From Desulfovibrio sp. JY (lineage in GTDB: Bacteria > Desulfobacterota > Desulfovibrionia > Desulfovibrionales > Desulfovibrionaceae), in contig CP082962.1 of NCBI GenBank assembly GCA_021730285.1, positions 434,001 through 498,000 on the forward strand: a DNA stretch of 64,000 nt, in the 5' to 3' direction. Positions within the stretch are counted from its first letter, which is position 1, and each line of letters opens with the position of its first letter. The notes under the pieces were generated by a model that was given only the letters and a program-made list of their open reading frames with translations, was not told where the DNA came from and searched no databases. A program made the translations under genes and the position numbers. Positions 18,071 through 27,697 of the stretch are shown one piece after another.

Positions 18071-19687
18071 ATGTTTTGCTACCAGTGTGAACAGACGGCC
18101 AAAGGACTCGGCTGCGACAAGCTCGGCGTGTGCGGCAAAAGCCCCGAGGTCTCCGACCTCCAGGACCTGCTCGTCTACGCCCTGACCGGCCTTGGCCAGG
18201 CGGCCGTGGCCGCCGCCGCCGAAGGCAAGGACGTTCCTCTGACCACGGGCCGGTTTTTCGCCAAAGCCCTTTTCTCCACGCTGACCAACGTCAATTTCGA
18301 CGCCGCCGATTTTGGGCCCCTGATCGAAAAGACCGTGGCCGAGCGCGACGCCCTGGCGGCAAAGCTCACGGCCAAGCTGCCCGAGGGCCCGGCCACCTTC
18401 GTCCCGGCCGCCGATCTGGACGGCCTCGTCAAACAAGGCGGCCAGCACGGCCTCAAGGATATCCCCGAGGCCGATCCCGACATCAAGTCCCTCAAGCACA
18501 CGCTGCTCTTCGGGCTCAAGGGCGTGGCCGCCTACGCCGACCATGCCGCCATTCTGGGCCAGGAAGACCCGGCCGTGTACGCCTTCCTCTACAAGGGACT
18601 GGCCGACACCTTCACCACGGACAAGAACCTCGGCGACTGGGTGGGGCTCGTGCTCAAATGCGGCGAAGTGAACCTGCGCACCATGGAGCTCCTCGACACC
18701 GCCAACACCGGGGCCTACGGCAATCCCGTGCCCACGGTGGTGCCGCTCGGGGCCAAGGCCGGCAAGGCCATCCTGGTCTCGGGCCACGACCTCAAGGACT
18801 TGAAGGACCTGCTCGAACAGACCGCCGGCAAGGGCATCAACATCTATACGCACGGCGAAATGCTGCCGGCCCACGGCTACCCCGAGCTCAAGAAGTACCC
18901 GCACTTTTACGGCCACTACGGCACGGCCTGGCAGAACCAGCACAAGGAATTCGCCGCTTTCCCCGGCGCGATCCTCATGACCACCAACTGCATCCAGAAG
19001 CCGGCCGCCAGCTACCTGGACAACATCTTCACCACCGGCCTCGTCGGCTGGCCGGGCGCGACCCACGTCAAAAACGGCGACTTCGGCCCGGTCATCGAAA
19101 AGGCCCTGGCCATGCCGGGCTTCCCCGAAGACACCGACAAGGGCACGGTCATGACGGGATTCGGCCACAACGCGGTCATGGGCGTGGCCGGCACGGTCAT
19201 CGACGCGGTCAAGGCCGGCAAGATCCGCCACTTCTTCCTGGTCGCCGGCTGCGACGGAGCCAAGCCCGGCCGCAACTACTATACCGAGTTCGTGGAAAAG
19301 GCCCCGGCCGACACGATCGTCCTGACGCTCGCCTGCGGCAAATTCCGCTTCTTCGACAAGAAGCTCGGCGACATCGGCGGCATCCCGCGCCTTCTGGACA
19401 TGGGCCAGTGCAACGACGCCTACTCGGCCATCCAGGTGGCCGTGGCCCTGGCCAAGGCGTTCAACTGCGGCGTCAACGAGTTGCCGCTGTCCATGGTCCT
19501 GTCCTGGTACGAGCAAAAGGCCGTGGCCATCCTTTTGACCCTGCTGCACCTCGGCATCAAGAACATGCGCCTGGGACCCACCCTGCCGGCCTTCCTCACC
19601 CCCAACGTGCTGAACTTCCTGGTCGAAAACTACGACATCAAACCCATTAGCACCCCCGACGAGGACCTGAAAGCGATCCTTGGATAG
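18071..19687 (+). CDS. hcp: hybrid cluster protein (hydroxylamine reductase / NO-stress protein)
   Basis: The 538-aa cytoplasmic protein starts with the cluster-binding motif of the family, Cys at positions 3, 6, 15 and 21 (MFCYQCEQTA, GVCGK), and carries the hybrid-cluster ligands further on (GHDLKDL with TNCIQKP, AGCDGAKPGRNYY, LACGKFRF). Length is that of the Desulfovibrio class. Hcp reduces hydroxylamine in vitro and NO to N2O, and protects against nitrosative stress. GGAGG is 6 bases before ATG. An HcpR-like box lies 83 bases upstream. The ferredoxin and cupin genes follow on the same strand, separated by hairpin repeats. Confidence 0.97.
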   Translation: MFCYQCEQTAKGLGCDKLGVCGKSPEVSDLQDLLVYALTGLGQAAVAAAAEGKDVPLTTGRFFAKALFSTLTNVNFDAADFGPLIEKTVAERDALAAKLTAKLPEGPATFVPAADLDGLVKQGGQHGLKDIPEADPDIKSLKHTLLFGLKGVAAYADHAAILGQEDPAVYAFLYKGLADTFTTDKNLGDWVGLVLKCGEVNLRTMELLDTANTGAYGNPVPTVVPLGAKAGKAILVSGHDLKDLKDLLEQTAGKGINIYTHGEMLPAHGYPELKKYPHFYGHYGTAWQNQHKEFAAFPGAILMTTNCIQKPAASYLDNIFTTGLVGWPGATHVKNGDFGPVIEKALAMPGFPEDTDKGTVMTGFGHNAVMGVAGTVIDAVKAGKIRHFFLVAGCDGAKPGRNYYTEFVEKAPADTIVLTLACGKFRFFDKKLGDIGGIPRLLDMGQCNDAYSAIQVAVALAKAFNCGVNELPLSMVLSWYEQKAVAILLTLLHLGIKNMRLGPTLPAFLTPNVLNFLVENYDIKPISTPDEDLKAILG

Positions 19688-19710
19688 GAAGGGAAGAAGA
19701 AAAAGAGGCC

Positions 19711-19869
19711 GGGGGGAACCCTTTCTGTAGAAAGGGTTCCCCCCGGACCCCCTTCCCAAAGACTTTTAGCGATAACAACATGTTATTTTTAACTTTTTCC
19801 GGTAAAAAGGTTTAGGAAAGGGAGAGCGCGAGAGGGGAGAACCCTTTGCAAAAGGGTTTCCCCTCTCGC
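19711..19869. repeat. bipartite type II + type I intergenic element, uninterrupted
   Basis: Type II hairpin at 19711-19744 (GGGGGGAACCCTTTC against GAAAGGGTTCCCCCC), tail CCGGACCCCCTTCCCAAAGACTTTT, an AT-rich spacer, then TTTAGGAAAGGGAGAGC and the type I hairpin at 19828-19869. It lies between hcp and its ferredoxin gene. This copy shows the order that the IS broke at 3566. Confidence 0.85.
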
Positions 19870-19905
19870 AATCCCCTCCCTTCCTGTCCTCTCCAGGAAC
19901 TCCTC

Positions 19906-20661
19906 ATGAAGCGTAAGATCATCGAAATCGACGAGGCCTTGTGCAACGGCTGCGGCCAGTGCGTGACGGGCTGCGCCGAGGGGGCGCTCGCCATCGTGGA
20001 CGGCAAGGCGAGGATCGTGGCCGATCATTTTTGCGACGGTTTGGGCGCCTGCATCGGCCACTGTCCGACCGGAGCGTTGCAGATCATCGAACGGGAAGCC
20101 CCGGAATTCGACGAGGCGGCCGCGATGGCCCATGTGGCCCAGGCCGGCCAGCCCGGCGGCAAGCATGGCGGCTGTCCCTCGGGGCAGCCCCTGACCCTGA
20201 CGCCGTGCCAGCAGGCCAACGTCCCGACCGGGCAGACGCCGGTTGCCGGCTCGGCCCTGTCCAGCTGGCCGATCAAGCTGCGGCTCGTGCCGCCGACGGC
20301 CCCGTTTTTAAAGGGCGCGCGCCTGCTTCTCACCTCGGACTGCGTGCCCCCGGCCTTTCCCGCCTTCCACAGCGCCTTTCTGCCCGGCCGGGTGGCGCTG
20401 CTCGGCTGTCCGAAGTTCGACGACGTCCAGGCCTATGTGGACAAGCTGACGGCCATCGTGCGCGACAACGCCGTCGCCGACATCACCGTGCTCCAAATGG
20501 AAGTGCCCTGCTGCTCGGGCATGGCCCGCATCGCCGCCATGGCCGTGGCCGCCTCGGGCCGGGACATCCCCATCACCCGGGTGGTGGTCGGCAGGCAGGG
20601 CGCGATCGTGTCCATGGGGCCGGTTTCCGAAAGGGGAAATGCGAGAGGGGAAACCCTTTAA
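19906..20661 (+). CDS. two-cluster ferredoxin with C-terminal domain, Hcp-associated
   Basis: The 251-aa protein has two [4Fe-4S] motifs near the N-terminus (CNGCGQCVTGCAEG at 12-25; CDGLGACIGHCPTG about 46-59) and a C-terminal domain of about 150 residues with several cysteines (GCPSGQ, VPCCSGMARIA). This arrangement is common next to hcp in sulfate reducers, where it is a likely electron donor to Hcp. The second motif is CDGLGACIGHCP, so only three regular cysteines are in the usual spacing. The last residues, SERGNARGETL, are encoded by a type I repeat (20641), so the repeat has replaced or extended the original C-terminus. Confidence 0.9.
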   Translation: MKRKIIEIDEALCNGCGQCVTGCAEGALAIVDGKARIVADHFCDGLGACIGHCPTGALQIIEREAPEFDEAAAMAHVAQAGQPGGKHGGCPSGQPLTLTPCQQANVPTGQTPVAGSALSSWPIKLRLVPPTAPFLKGARLLLTSDCVPPAFPAFHSAFLPGRVALLGCPKFDDVQAYVDKLTAIVRDNAVADITVLQMEVPCCSGMARIAAMAVAASGRDIPITRVVVGRQGAIVSMGPVSERGNARGETL

Positions 20662-20682
20662 AATGGGGGTCTCCCTTCTCGC
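20641..20682. repeat. type I hairpin repeat overlapping the ferredoxin stop
   Basis: Imperfect arms GCGAGAGGGGAAACCC and GGGGGTCTCCCTTCTCGC, then CGCTTCCTAAACTTTTTACC, the type I flank. It encodes the last residues and stop of the ferredoxin gene and separates it from the cupin gene. Confidence 0.75.
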
Positions 20683-20752
20683 GCTCTCCGCTTCCTAAAC
20701 TTTTTACCTTAAAGAATTGGATAACATTTCGTCGTTCAACAAGGAGGCCCCC

Positions 20753-21070
20753 ATGAAGAAAATCAACATCTTCGAGGAAGGTCCGTTCAAGGATACGGGG
20801 TACGGCATGCTGTGGGTGCACGATTCGGCCGACTTTCGCATCATCAACTTCAACTTCAAGGCCGGCCAGACCCTGCCCGTGCACAACCATGAAGTGGACG
20901 GCGAGCTGTCCATCGTGGTGCTCGAAGGCGAAGGGGAATTTCTCGGGGCCGATAATGCGACGTCGCCGGCCAAGGCGGGCGACGTGCTGGTGTGCCCCAT
21001 CGCCACGCCCCATGGGATTCGCGCCATCACCGACATGCGCGTGCTGGTGACCATCGCGCCGCCGCCCTGA
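20753..21070 (+). CDS. small cupin-domain protein
   Basis: The 105-aa product is a single cupin barrel: the first metal motif appears as PVHNHEVDGELSIVVLEGEGEF, and the second as CPIATPHGIRAITD. AAGGAGG lies 5 bases before ATG 20753. It is the third gene after hcp and its ferredoxin, so it may share the HcpR-controlled transcript, though hairpins separate them. The His/Glu set fits mononuclear metal binding. No substrate can be named; small cupins near hcp occur in other anaerobes. Confidence 0.85.
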   Translation: MKKINIFEEGPFKDTGYGMLWVHDSADFRIINFNFKAGQTLPVHNHEVDGELSIVVLEGEGEFLGADNATSPAKAGDVLVCPIATPHGIRAITDMRVLVTIAPPP

Positions 21071-21440
21071 TCGGCCGCCCGAAAAAAAAACGCACCATGT
21101 GAAATTTCCATGGCGCGGGCACGCGATTTCAAGGTGTTGCGGGGCCGGCCCCTCTTGCCAGAAACGCGGTTATGTGAAAAAAATCGCAAAATACGACCGC
21201 GATGCGGGGTCGCGGCGCGGCGAGGCACTTCGCCGGCGCGAAACGCCAACCACGCGCCGACGAAACGGTTCGCTCCAAGCCAACGCCATAAGCGGACGCG
21301 AACCCGCCGGCCTCCTTATTCGGACCCCAAATCACAAGGACTTTGGCGAACCAGCTTCGTCGCGCCACGCCCGGCATCGCGGTTTCGTATCGGCACGGGG
21401 CGCAGGATCGGCCCCTGACGGAGGGCGCGGAAAACCCGCC
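21071..21440. other. 370-bp gap without a recognised feature
   Basis: Between the convergent cupin and DUF1501 genes. It holds short A-rich tracts (21083, 21177) but no convincing gene, hairpin or repeat family member. Short open frames on both strands lack ribosome sites and have shadow-like composition. Confidence 0.5.
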
Positions 21441-22688
21441 TCACCCGACGACTTTTGGCGCGTCCTTGGCCGGCTTATACCCGGGAAAGACCTCGCCGAG
21501 CCTGCCCTCGGGCAGGCCCAGATGGCGCACGGCGATGCCGGCGACCACGTCGCGCCAGTCCGTGGCCACGGGAATGTCGCGGCCCCCGGCCAGCCTGTGC
21601 CCGGCGAGCCCGGGCCAGTCGCCGTACAGACGGCCGCCGGCGACCGGACCGCCAAGCACCAGCATCACGCCGCCCTGGCCGTTGTCCGTGCCGCCGAATC
21701 CGTTTTCCCGGGCCGTGCGCCCGAATTCCCCCACCGCGACAATGACCGTGTCCTCGACATGCTTGCCGAGGCCCTTCACCATGTTGGCGAGCCCCTGGCC
21801 CGTCTCGCGCAGCCGATCGGCCAGATAGCCCTTGGCCACGCCCTGGCAGGAATGGGTGTCGAAGCCGCCCACGGCCAGATAGGCCAGGGCCGCGTCGCGC
21901 CGATGCGCCAGTTCGCGGCCGAACCGCTCGGCGAAATCCGGAAACGCGGGGGCAGTGATGGCGCCGGCCGCCGCCCGGTGCGCCTCGGCCAGCAGCTTGG
22001 CCAGGGCTTCCCGGCGTTCGTTCCGGCCGACCGCAAAGGCCTTGGCCAGAGGTTCCTTGCCGGAAAAAAGCCGCCCCGTAGCGTCGAAAAGGGTCTGATC
22101 CTCCACCGGCAGCGCGGGCAGGGACGGACCGCGCCCCGGAGCGATCATATTGTAATGGGGCGCACCGTCGTAGACGTCACCCCGGCAGGCGACAAGCATC
22201 TGGCCCCGGCTTCCGCCAAGCGCCACGGACAGCCGGCCGAGCCAGCCGGACCGGCCACCGCCTTCCCCGGCCGTGCCCCGGGCAAAGGCGGCCACCGCGG
22301 CGGCATGCTGCGGCCTGACGCCGGGCAGGCCACAGGCCGGGATAAGAGCCAGCTTTTTCCGTGTGAAAAACGGGGCCACATCGGCCAGAGCCGGATGCAG
22401 CAGAAAGCCGCTGCCCAGGTCCAGACCGCCGCAATCGGCCGGCAGGGCCAGGGTCGGGCGCAGGTAGCGGTAGAGGGGATCGCCCGCCGGCGCGACCACG
22501 GACAGGCCGTCCGGGCCGCCCTGGAGCAGCACGACAACCAACTGCTTGCCGGCGTGCCAGGAGGGCTTGGCCTTCTTCTCTTCCTGCTTGCGCCCCTTTC
22601 GGCCGCGCGCGGCCAGGACCGCGGACGGACAGGCCAGCCCGGTCGCGCCCAACATGGCCAGAAATCGCAGCGCCTCGCGTCGTCGCAC
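21441..22688 (-). CDS. DUF1501 family exported protein
   Basis: The 415-aa protein starts with a Tat-like signal (RRREALRFLAMLGATGLA), then LVVVLLQGGPDGLSVVAP, the alkaline-phosphatase-superfamily-like start of DUF1501, and later EFGRTARENGFGGTDNG and GGVMLVLGGPV. The start codon appears to be GTG at 22688; the ribosome site is weak. DUF1501 proteins are commonly encoded next to a DUF1800 protein, as here with the gene at 23068 upstream on the same strand, and the pair is exported together. Biochemical role is unknown. Confidence 0.88.
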   Translation of the reverse strand: MRRREALRFLAMLGATGLACPSAVLAARGRKGRKQEEKKAKPSWHAGKQLVVVLLQGGPDGLSVVAPAGDPLYRYLRPTLALPADCGGLDLGSGFLLHPALADVAPFFTRKKLALIPACGLPGVRPQHAAAVAAFARGTAGEGGGRSGWLGRLSVALGGSRGQMLVACRGDVYDGAPHYNMIAPGRGPSLPALPVEDQTLFDATGRLFSGKEPLAKAFAVGRNERREALAKLLAEAHRAAAGAITAPAFPDFAERFGRELAHRRDAALAYLAVGGFDTHSCQGVAKGYLADRLRETGQGLANMVKGLGKHVEDTVIVAVGEFGRTARENGFGGTDNGQGGVMLVLGGPVAGGRLYGDWPGLAGHRLAGGRDIPVATDWRDVVAGIAVRHLGLPEGRLGEVFPGYKPAKDAPKVVG

Positions 22689-22799
22689 CCTCGCCCCCGA
22701 TCCGTCGATACGTCAGTTGGTTATTATGCCTTCGGCGACCAAAGGGCTCCGCCCTCTGGACTCCCGAACCCGAAAGGCCCCCGCACCAATCCGTTGGTT

Positions 22800-22878
22800 G
22801 GCCGGGGCAGGCTGGGCGGACGCGTGCGGCGCATATTTGAAGAATACGCCTTCGCGTCCGCCCAGCCTGCCCCCGGCC
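22800..22878. repeat. long inverted repeat (25-bp arms)
   Basis: Arms at 22800-22824 and 22853-22878 are complementary except for one extra C in the right arm; the 28-nt loop contains a smaller GCGCATAT / AATACGC pairing. It lies between the DUF1800 and DUF1501 genes and is not of the type I/II families. It could fold as a strong RNA hairpin or a cruciform and would attenuate transcription between the two genes. Confidence 0.8.
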
Positions 22879-23011
22879 CAGATCACGCGGTTCCATACAT
22901 GGAAGCGATCCCTGACGGCGTACACTATTTGCCGCTCGCACTCCCGTGATCCGCTATCCTTAACGGTCCGAAAACTTGAAACCGGTCCCCTTTGAAAGTT
23001 TTTGAAGGGGG

Positions 23012-23047
23012 TCCAGGGGGAAACTTTTTTCAAAAAGTTTCCCCCTG
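23012..23047. repeat. type II hairpin repeat after the DUF1800 gene
   Basis: CCAGGGGGAAACTTTTT paired with its complement. On the minus strand, the head GCCTCCGGCGGCC directly follows the DUF1800 stop at 23068, matching the orientation seen after metE and nrdD. Confidence 0.82.
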
Positions 23048-23067
23048 GCCGCCGGAGGCATCATCTT

Positions 23068-24570
23068 CTAATACCTCATAAAATCCGGTGCAGCCAACAG
23101 CACGGCCGGGCCGGCCTTGGCCGCCGTTTTTTTCGCGGCTTCGGACACGCTGGGGCCCAGGGTCACGGCCAGCTCGAACACGTCGATTTTTTTGGGCGTG
23201 ACGCCAAGGCCGGGGATATGCCCGGCGGCGAGGTCGCCGGCAAAGGTCACGCGGCGCATGATCGCCTCGGGCTTTTGCCAGTGGGCGGCGGTCACGGGGT
23301 AGCCTTCCGGGCCGTCGGCCGCGTAGAGCGGCTGGCCGAGTCCGGCCAGGGAACCGGCCAGAGCGGCCGCGTCGGCGGGTTTGGCGCCGATAGCCCGGAC
23401 GGCCGAAACGACCTGGCGCAGGGGCGACTTGAACCGGTTGCCCGTGTATTTCGGGTCGAAAAATTCGGGGCTGGTGAACAGCGTGCGCAGGGTTTCCCGG
23501 ATATCGCCATCGGTCTTGTCGAAGGTTGCGATCATGCGGGAAACGAGGGCGGCCGGCGGCTCGTCGGCCAGGAAATAGACGGCCAGCTTACGGCAGATAT
23601 TTTTTGCCGTGGCCGGATGGCTGGCCAGGATACGCAGGGCGGCCACGCCCTCGGACAGGCCGGTGCCCTTGATGGTATGGCCGAGCAGCACCTTGTCGGA
23701 CGGGTCGTGCAGGTCCACGTCGAAGTTGAATCCGCCCGAATCCGACGAGCCCCGGGCCGCGCCCACGCGCCAACCGGTGAGGATGCGGGCCAGGGCCAGA
23801 GTGTCGGCCGGCTTTTGCGGGCCGTTTGGGCCGAGGGTCTGGTGGGCGATGAGGATGGCGGCGTAGGTCGGGTCGAGGGCTTCCTTGGCTGTCGCGCCGT
23901 TTTCGCGGTGCACCACGTTTTTCCAGTTGTCCCGGGCGATGAGCATGGCCGGGTGCGTGGCCGTGGCCATGAGCAGGTCGAGAAACTTGCCCATGGCGTG
24001 GGGGCGGATGGCCTCGCGCTCGAAGGAGCCGACCCAGAGGTGGGCCAGGCCTTTTTTCGCGCCCAGGCTGAAGTGGTCGCTCCAGAAGGCGACCATGAGT
24101 TCGTAGAGTTGCCGCTTGGACAGGATGGCGCGCAGGAGCCGGGCGTCCGCCGCTTCCAGGGCCACCTCGCCGGCCCGGTCGAAGGTGCGGCGCATGGACT
24201 CGGGTCCAGGCTTGGCGTCGGACGCGGCCGTGGGGCCGTACTCCCGGAAGAGATGCACGGTATCCATGGACTCGCTGGGGAGCTTTTTCAGGGCGTTGGC
24301 CAGTTCCGGGGGGTCTTCCAATTTTTCGTAGGCAAGCTGGCTGTCGATGAAGGCCGGCACGCCCATGGCCGCGACAGCCTTGAGAAGTCCCGCCGTCGGG
24401 CCGTAGGTCAGGCGGCTTACGACCTGGACCGCCTTGTCCTTTGCCGGCGCTGCGCCGGCGGTTGCGGCCGTGGCGTTGCCGCAAAACGTCAAAAGGATCG
24501 CCAGCAGGCTGAAAAGGCCCACGGCGATGCGGCAAAAAACAGCCGGGAAGCTGCGTGGCATGGCGGCCAT
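23068..24570 (-). CDS. DUF1800 family exported protein
   Basis: About 500 residues from ATG 24570. The N-terminus has a signal peptide (AVGLFSLLAILLTFCGNATA). The family pattern is clear: RLTYGPTAG, HLFREYG, LMVAFWSDHFSL, ARILTGWRVG and ALRTLFTSPEFF-like text. DUF1800 proteins are paired with DUF1501 proteins in many bacteria; this gene lies upstream of the DUF1501 gene on the same strand, 380 bp apart, with two hairpins between them. Start is uncertain: ATG at 24639 is also in frame but would put 23 residues before the signal peptide. Function is unknown. Confidence 0.85.
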   Translation of the reverse strand: MAAMPRSFPAVFCRIAVGLFSLLAILLTFCGNATAATAGAAPAKDKAVQVVSRLTYGPTAGLLKAVAAMGVPAFIDSQLAYEKLEDPPELANALKKLPSESMDTVHLFREYGPTAASDAKPGPESMRRTFDRAGEVALEAADARLLRAILSKRQLYELMVAFWSDHFSLGAKKGLAHLWVGSFEREAIRPHAMGKFLDLLMATATHPAMLIARDNWKNVVHRENGATAKEALDPTYAAILIAHQTLGPNGPQKPADTLALARILTGWRVGAARGSSDSGGFNFDVDLHDPSDKVLLGHTIKGTGLSEGVAALRILASHPATAKNICRKLAVYFLADEPPAALVSRMIATFDKTDGDIRETLRTLFTSPEFFDPKYTGNRFKSPLRQVVSAVRAIGAKPADAAALAGSLAGLGQPLYAADGPEGYPVTAAHWQKPEAIMRRVTFAGDLAAGHIPGLGVTPKKIDVFELAVTLGPSVSEAAKKTAAKAGPAVLLAAPDFMRY

Positions 24571-24682
24571 TGCGGCACTTTGCGCGGCGTGTGGGGAAAT
24601 GTCAATTGCGCGAAGACGTTCGGAAAACCGTGCAATCATGCCCAAGACCTGCTAGGAATGAAACAACTGCAAGGAGGAATCG

Positions 24683-24853
24683 ATGCCGCCAGTCTACATG
24701 AAACAGACGGTGATCAAGTACGGCGTGGGCTTCGGCTCGGCCCTGGCCATGGCTGTCTCGTTCACGCTCAACAAGTCCATTTTCTGGGCCATCATCCACG
24801 GCATCCTGGGCTGGATCTACGTCCTCTACGCCTGGATCTTCAAAACCTACTGA
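24683..24853 (+). CDS. 56-aa small membrane protein
   Basis: AAGGAGG lies 5 bases before ATG 24683, an excellent ribosome site. The product starts MPPVYMKQTVIKYG and has two hydrophobic stretches (about 16-26 and 33-52) with GWIYVLYAWIF, so it is probably a two-helix inner-membrane hairpin. It is divergent from the DUF1800 gene and convergent with paaK, only 4 bases before the paaK stop. I do not recognise a family. The strong ribosome site, codon use and clean stop argue that it is real. Confidence 0.75.
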   Translation: MPPVYMKQTVIKYGVGFGSALAMAVSFTLNKSIFWAIIHGILGWIYVLYAWIFKTY

Positions 24854-24857
24854 CGGG

Positions 24858-26183
24858 TCAGGACCGTCCCCTGTCCGACAGGCCCCGGCGGTCCACGACG
24901 CGGATAGTCTTGCCTTCCTGGCCCCGGGCCAGACTCCCCGGCTCCACCAGGCGCACGGTGATGCCCACGCCAAGCTCCGAGGCCAGCCGGCGCTCGAGCT
25001 TGTCCACAAGCGTCTGGTGCTCAGCCACGCGGTCGAAAAGCAGTTCCTCGGTGGGCTCCACCTCGAGCAGCGCCTCGTCGAGGGCCCCGTCGCGGGCAAC
25101 GATGATGCGATAGTTGGGGGTCGTGCCCTCGACCTCGAGCAACAACGCCTCCACACGCGAGGGGAACACGTTGACGCCCCGGATGATGAGCATGTCGTCG
25201 CTGCGCCCGACAATGCGGCCGATGCGGCGCATGGTGCGGCCACAGGGGCACGGCCCGGGCAGGATGCGGGTGATGTCGCCGGTGCGGAAGCGGATCATGG
25301 GAAAGGCTTCCTTGGCCAGCGTGGTGATGACCAGCTCCCCTTCCTCGCCGTCGGGGACCGGCTCGCCCGTGCCCGGGTCCACGATCTCGATGAGGAAATG
25401 GTCTTCGCTCACGTGCATGCCGGACTGCTCCAGGCATTCGCCGGCCACGCCCGGGCCCATGATCTCGCTTAAGCCGTAATTGTCCGTGGCCGTGAGCTTG
25501 AGCCGGTCCTCGATGGCGGCGCGCATGGCCTCGGTCCAGGTCTCGGCCCCGAAAAGCCCGAAGCGCAGGGACAGGGAATTGACGTTGATGTCCATGGCCT
25601 CGAGGACTTCGGCCAGATGCAGGGCGTAGCTCGGCGTGGCCACGAAGACCGAGGTGCGGTAATCCTGCATGATGGCCGCCTGCCGGCGCGTGCCGCCGCT
25701 ACTGGCCGGAATCACGGCCGCGCCCACGGCCTCGGCCCCGTAATGAAAGCCCATGCCGCCGGTGAAAAGCCCGTAGCCGAGCGCGATCTGGACCACGTCG
25801 TCCTGGCCGGCCCCGGCCGCGACCAGCACCCGCCCGACCAGCCGGGACCAGGTTTTGACGTCGTTTCGGGTATAGCCGGCGACGACAGGCTTGCCCGTCG
25901 TGCCGGACGAGGCGTGAAGCCGCACCACCTCGCGCAGGGGCACGGCGAACAGTCCGTAGGGATAGGCCTCGCGCAGATCGGCCTTGGTGGTGAAGGGCAG
26001 GTGCTTCACATCGGCCAGATCGGTGAAGGCCTCGGGGTCGATGTCGCGCTCGGCGAACCGCTTGCGATAGAGCGGCACGTTGCGCGACACGCGCATCAGC
26101 GTCTCCTGGAGCCGCTCCAGTTGCAGCTGGGCCAGATCGGCCCGGTCCATGGTCTCGAACTCGGGCTCGAAACATTCGCGCAT
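24858..26183 (-). CDS. paaK: phenylacetate-CoA ligase
   Basis: The 441-aa AMP-forming ligase has the P-loop ASSGTTGKPVV (about 92-102), NYGLSEIMGPGVA (A5), RTGDIT (A7) and the C-terminal lysine region ending near GQEGKTIRVVD. It activates phenylacetate or related aryl acids as AMP and then CoA esters. GGAGG is 6 bases before ATG 26183. It is the last gene of the livKHMGF operon, 27 bases after livF. In sulfate reducers this ligase is often found with branched-chain-type importers and oxidises products of aromatic amino acids; the operon suggests uptake of aromatic or branched acids and their activation. Confidence 0.94.
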   Translation of the reverse strand: MRECFEPEFETMDRADLAQLQLERLQETLMRVSRNVPLYRKRFAERDIDPEAFTDLADVKHLPFTTKADLREAYPYGLFAVPLREVVRLHASSGTTGKPVVAGYTRNDVKTWSRLVGRVLVAAGAGQDDVVQIALGYGLFTGGMGFHYGAEAVGAAVIPASSGGTRRQAAIMQDYRTSVFVATPSYALHLAEVLEAMDINVNSLSLRFGLFGAETWTEAMRAAIEDRLKLTATDNYGLSEIMGPGVAGECLEQSGMHVSEDHFLIEIVDPGTGEPVPDGEEGELVITTLAKEAFPMIRFRTGDITRILPGPCPCGRTMRRIGRIVGRSDDMLIIRGVNVFPSRVEALLLEVEGTTPNYRIIVARDGALDEALLEVEPTEELLFDRVAEHQTLVDKLERRLASELGVGITVRLVEPGSLARGQEGKTIRVVDRRGLSDRGRS

Positions 26184-26210
26184 GGTCCGCCTCCCAGTTT
26201 TACGCACCGC

Positions 26211-26929
<719 letters not shown>

Positions 26930-26930
<1 letters not shown>

Positions 26931-27697
26931 CAGTCGTCCTCGCCGAGGTAGGCCCGGACCACTTCCGGGTTCGCCTGCACCTGCTCGGGGGTGCCGTCGG
27001 CCAGGGGATGGCCGAAGTTGAGCACGGTGACGTGGTCGCTTATGCGCATGACGAGGTCCATGTCGTGCTCCACGAGGCCGATGGTGACGCCGAGCCTGTC
27101 GCGGATGGCCACGATCAGGTCGCCGAGCCGGGCGGTCTCCTTGGAGTTGAGGCCGGCGGCGGGCTCGTCGAGGAGCAGCAGTTTCGGATCGGCGGCCAGC
27201 CCCCGGGCGATCTCCAGCAGGCGCTGTTTGCCGTAGGGCAGGTCGCCGGCCGGGGTGTCGCGCTCGGCGGAAAGCCCCACGAAATCGAGGCAGAAAAGGG
27301 CGCGCTCGCGGCAGGCGGCCTCGGCCCGGCGAAAGGACCGGGCGCGCAGCAGGCTTGCGGCGATGGAGTAGCGCGTATGGGCATGGCGGCCGGTCATGAC
27401 GTTTTCGAGTACGGACATGGAGGTGAAGACTTCCAGATTCTGGAAGGTGCGCACCACGCCGGCGGCGGCCCGCTTGTGCGGCGGCAGCGTTGCGATGTCG
27501 CCCCCGTCCAGAAAGACCCTGCCGCCGTCGATGTGCGTCATGCCGGTGACCACGTTGAGCATGGTGGTCTTGCCCGCGCCGTTGGGGCCAATCAGCGAGG
27601 TGACCGAGCCCCGGGCGATGGCGAAATCGGCCTCGGTCAGGGCGTGGATGCCGCCAAAGCGCACGGTGACGCCGGCAACGTCGAGCAGCGCCGTCAT
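26930..27697 (-). CDS. livG: branched-chain amino acid ABC transporter ATPase LivG
   Basis: The 255-aa ATPase has Walker A GPNGAGKTT, the LivG-type signature GDLPYGKQRLLEIARGL and Walker B LLLDEPAAGLN, with the LivG tail ending VVRAYLGEDD. The start ATG 27697 overlaps the livM stop (ATGA). It pairs with LivF at the cytoplasmic face of the LivHM channel. Confidence 0.96.

Noticed and set aside
17720-19759. 679-aa minus-strand open frame over hcp
   Set aside because: Antisense shadow of hcp; hcp itself carries all cluster ligands.
21099-22949. 616-aa plus-strand open frame
   Set aside because: Antisense of the DUF1501 gene and the flanking gap; no ribosome site or recognisable domain.
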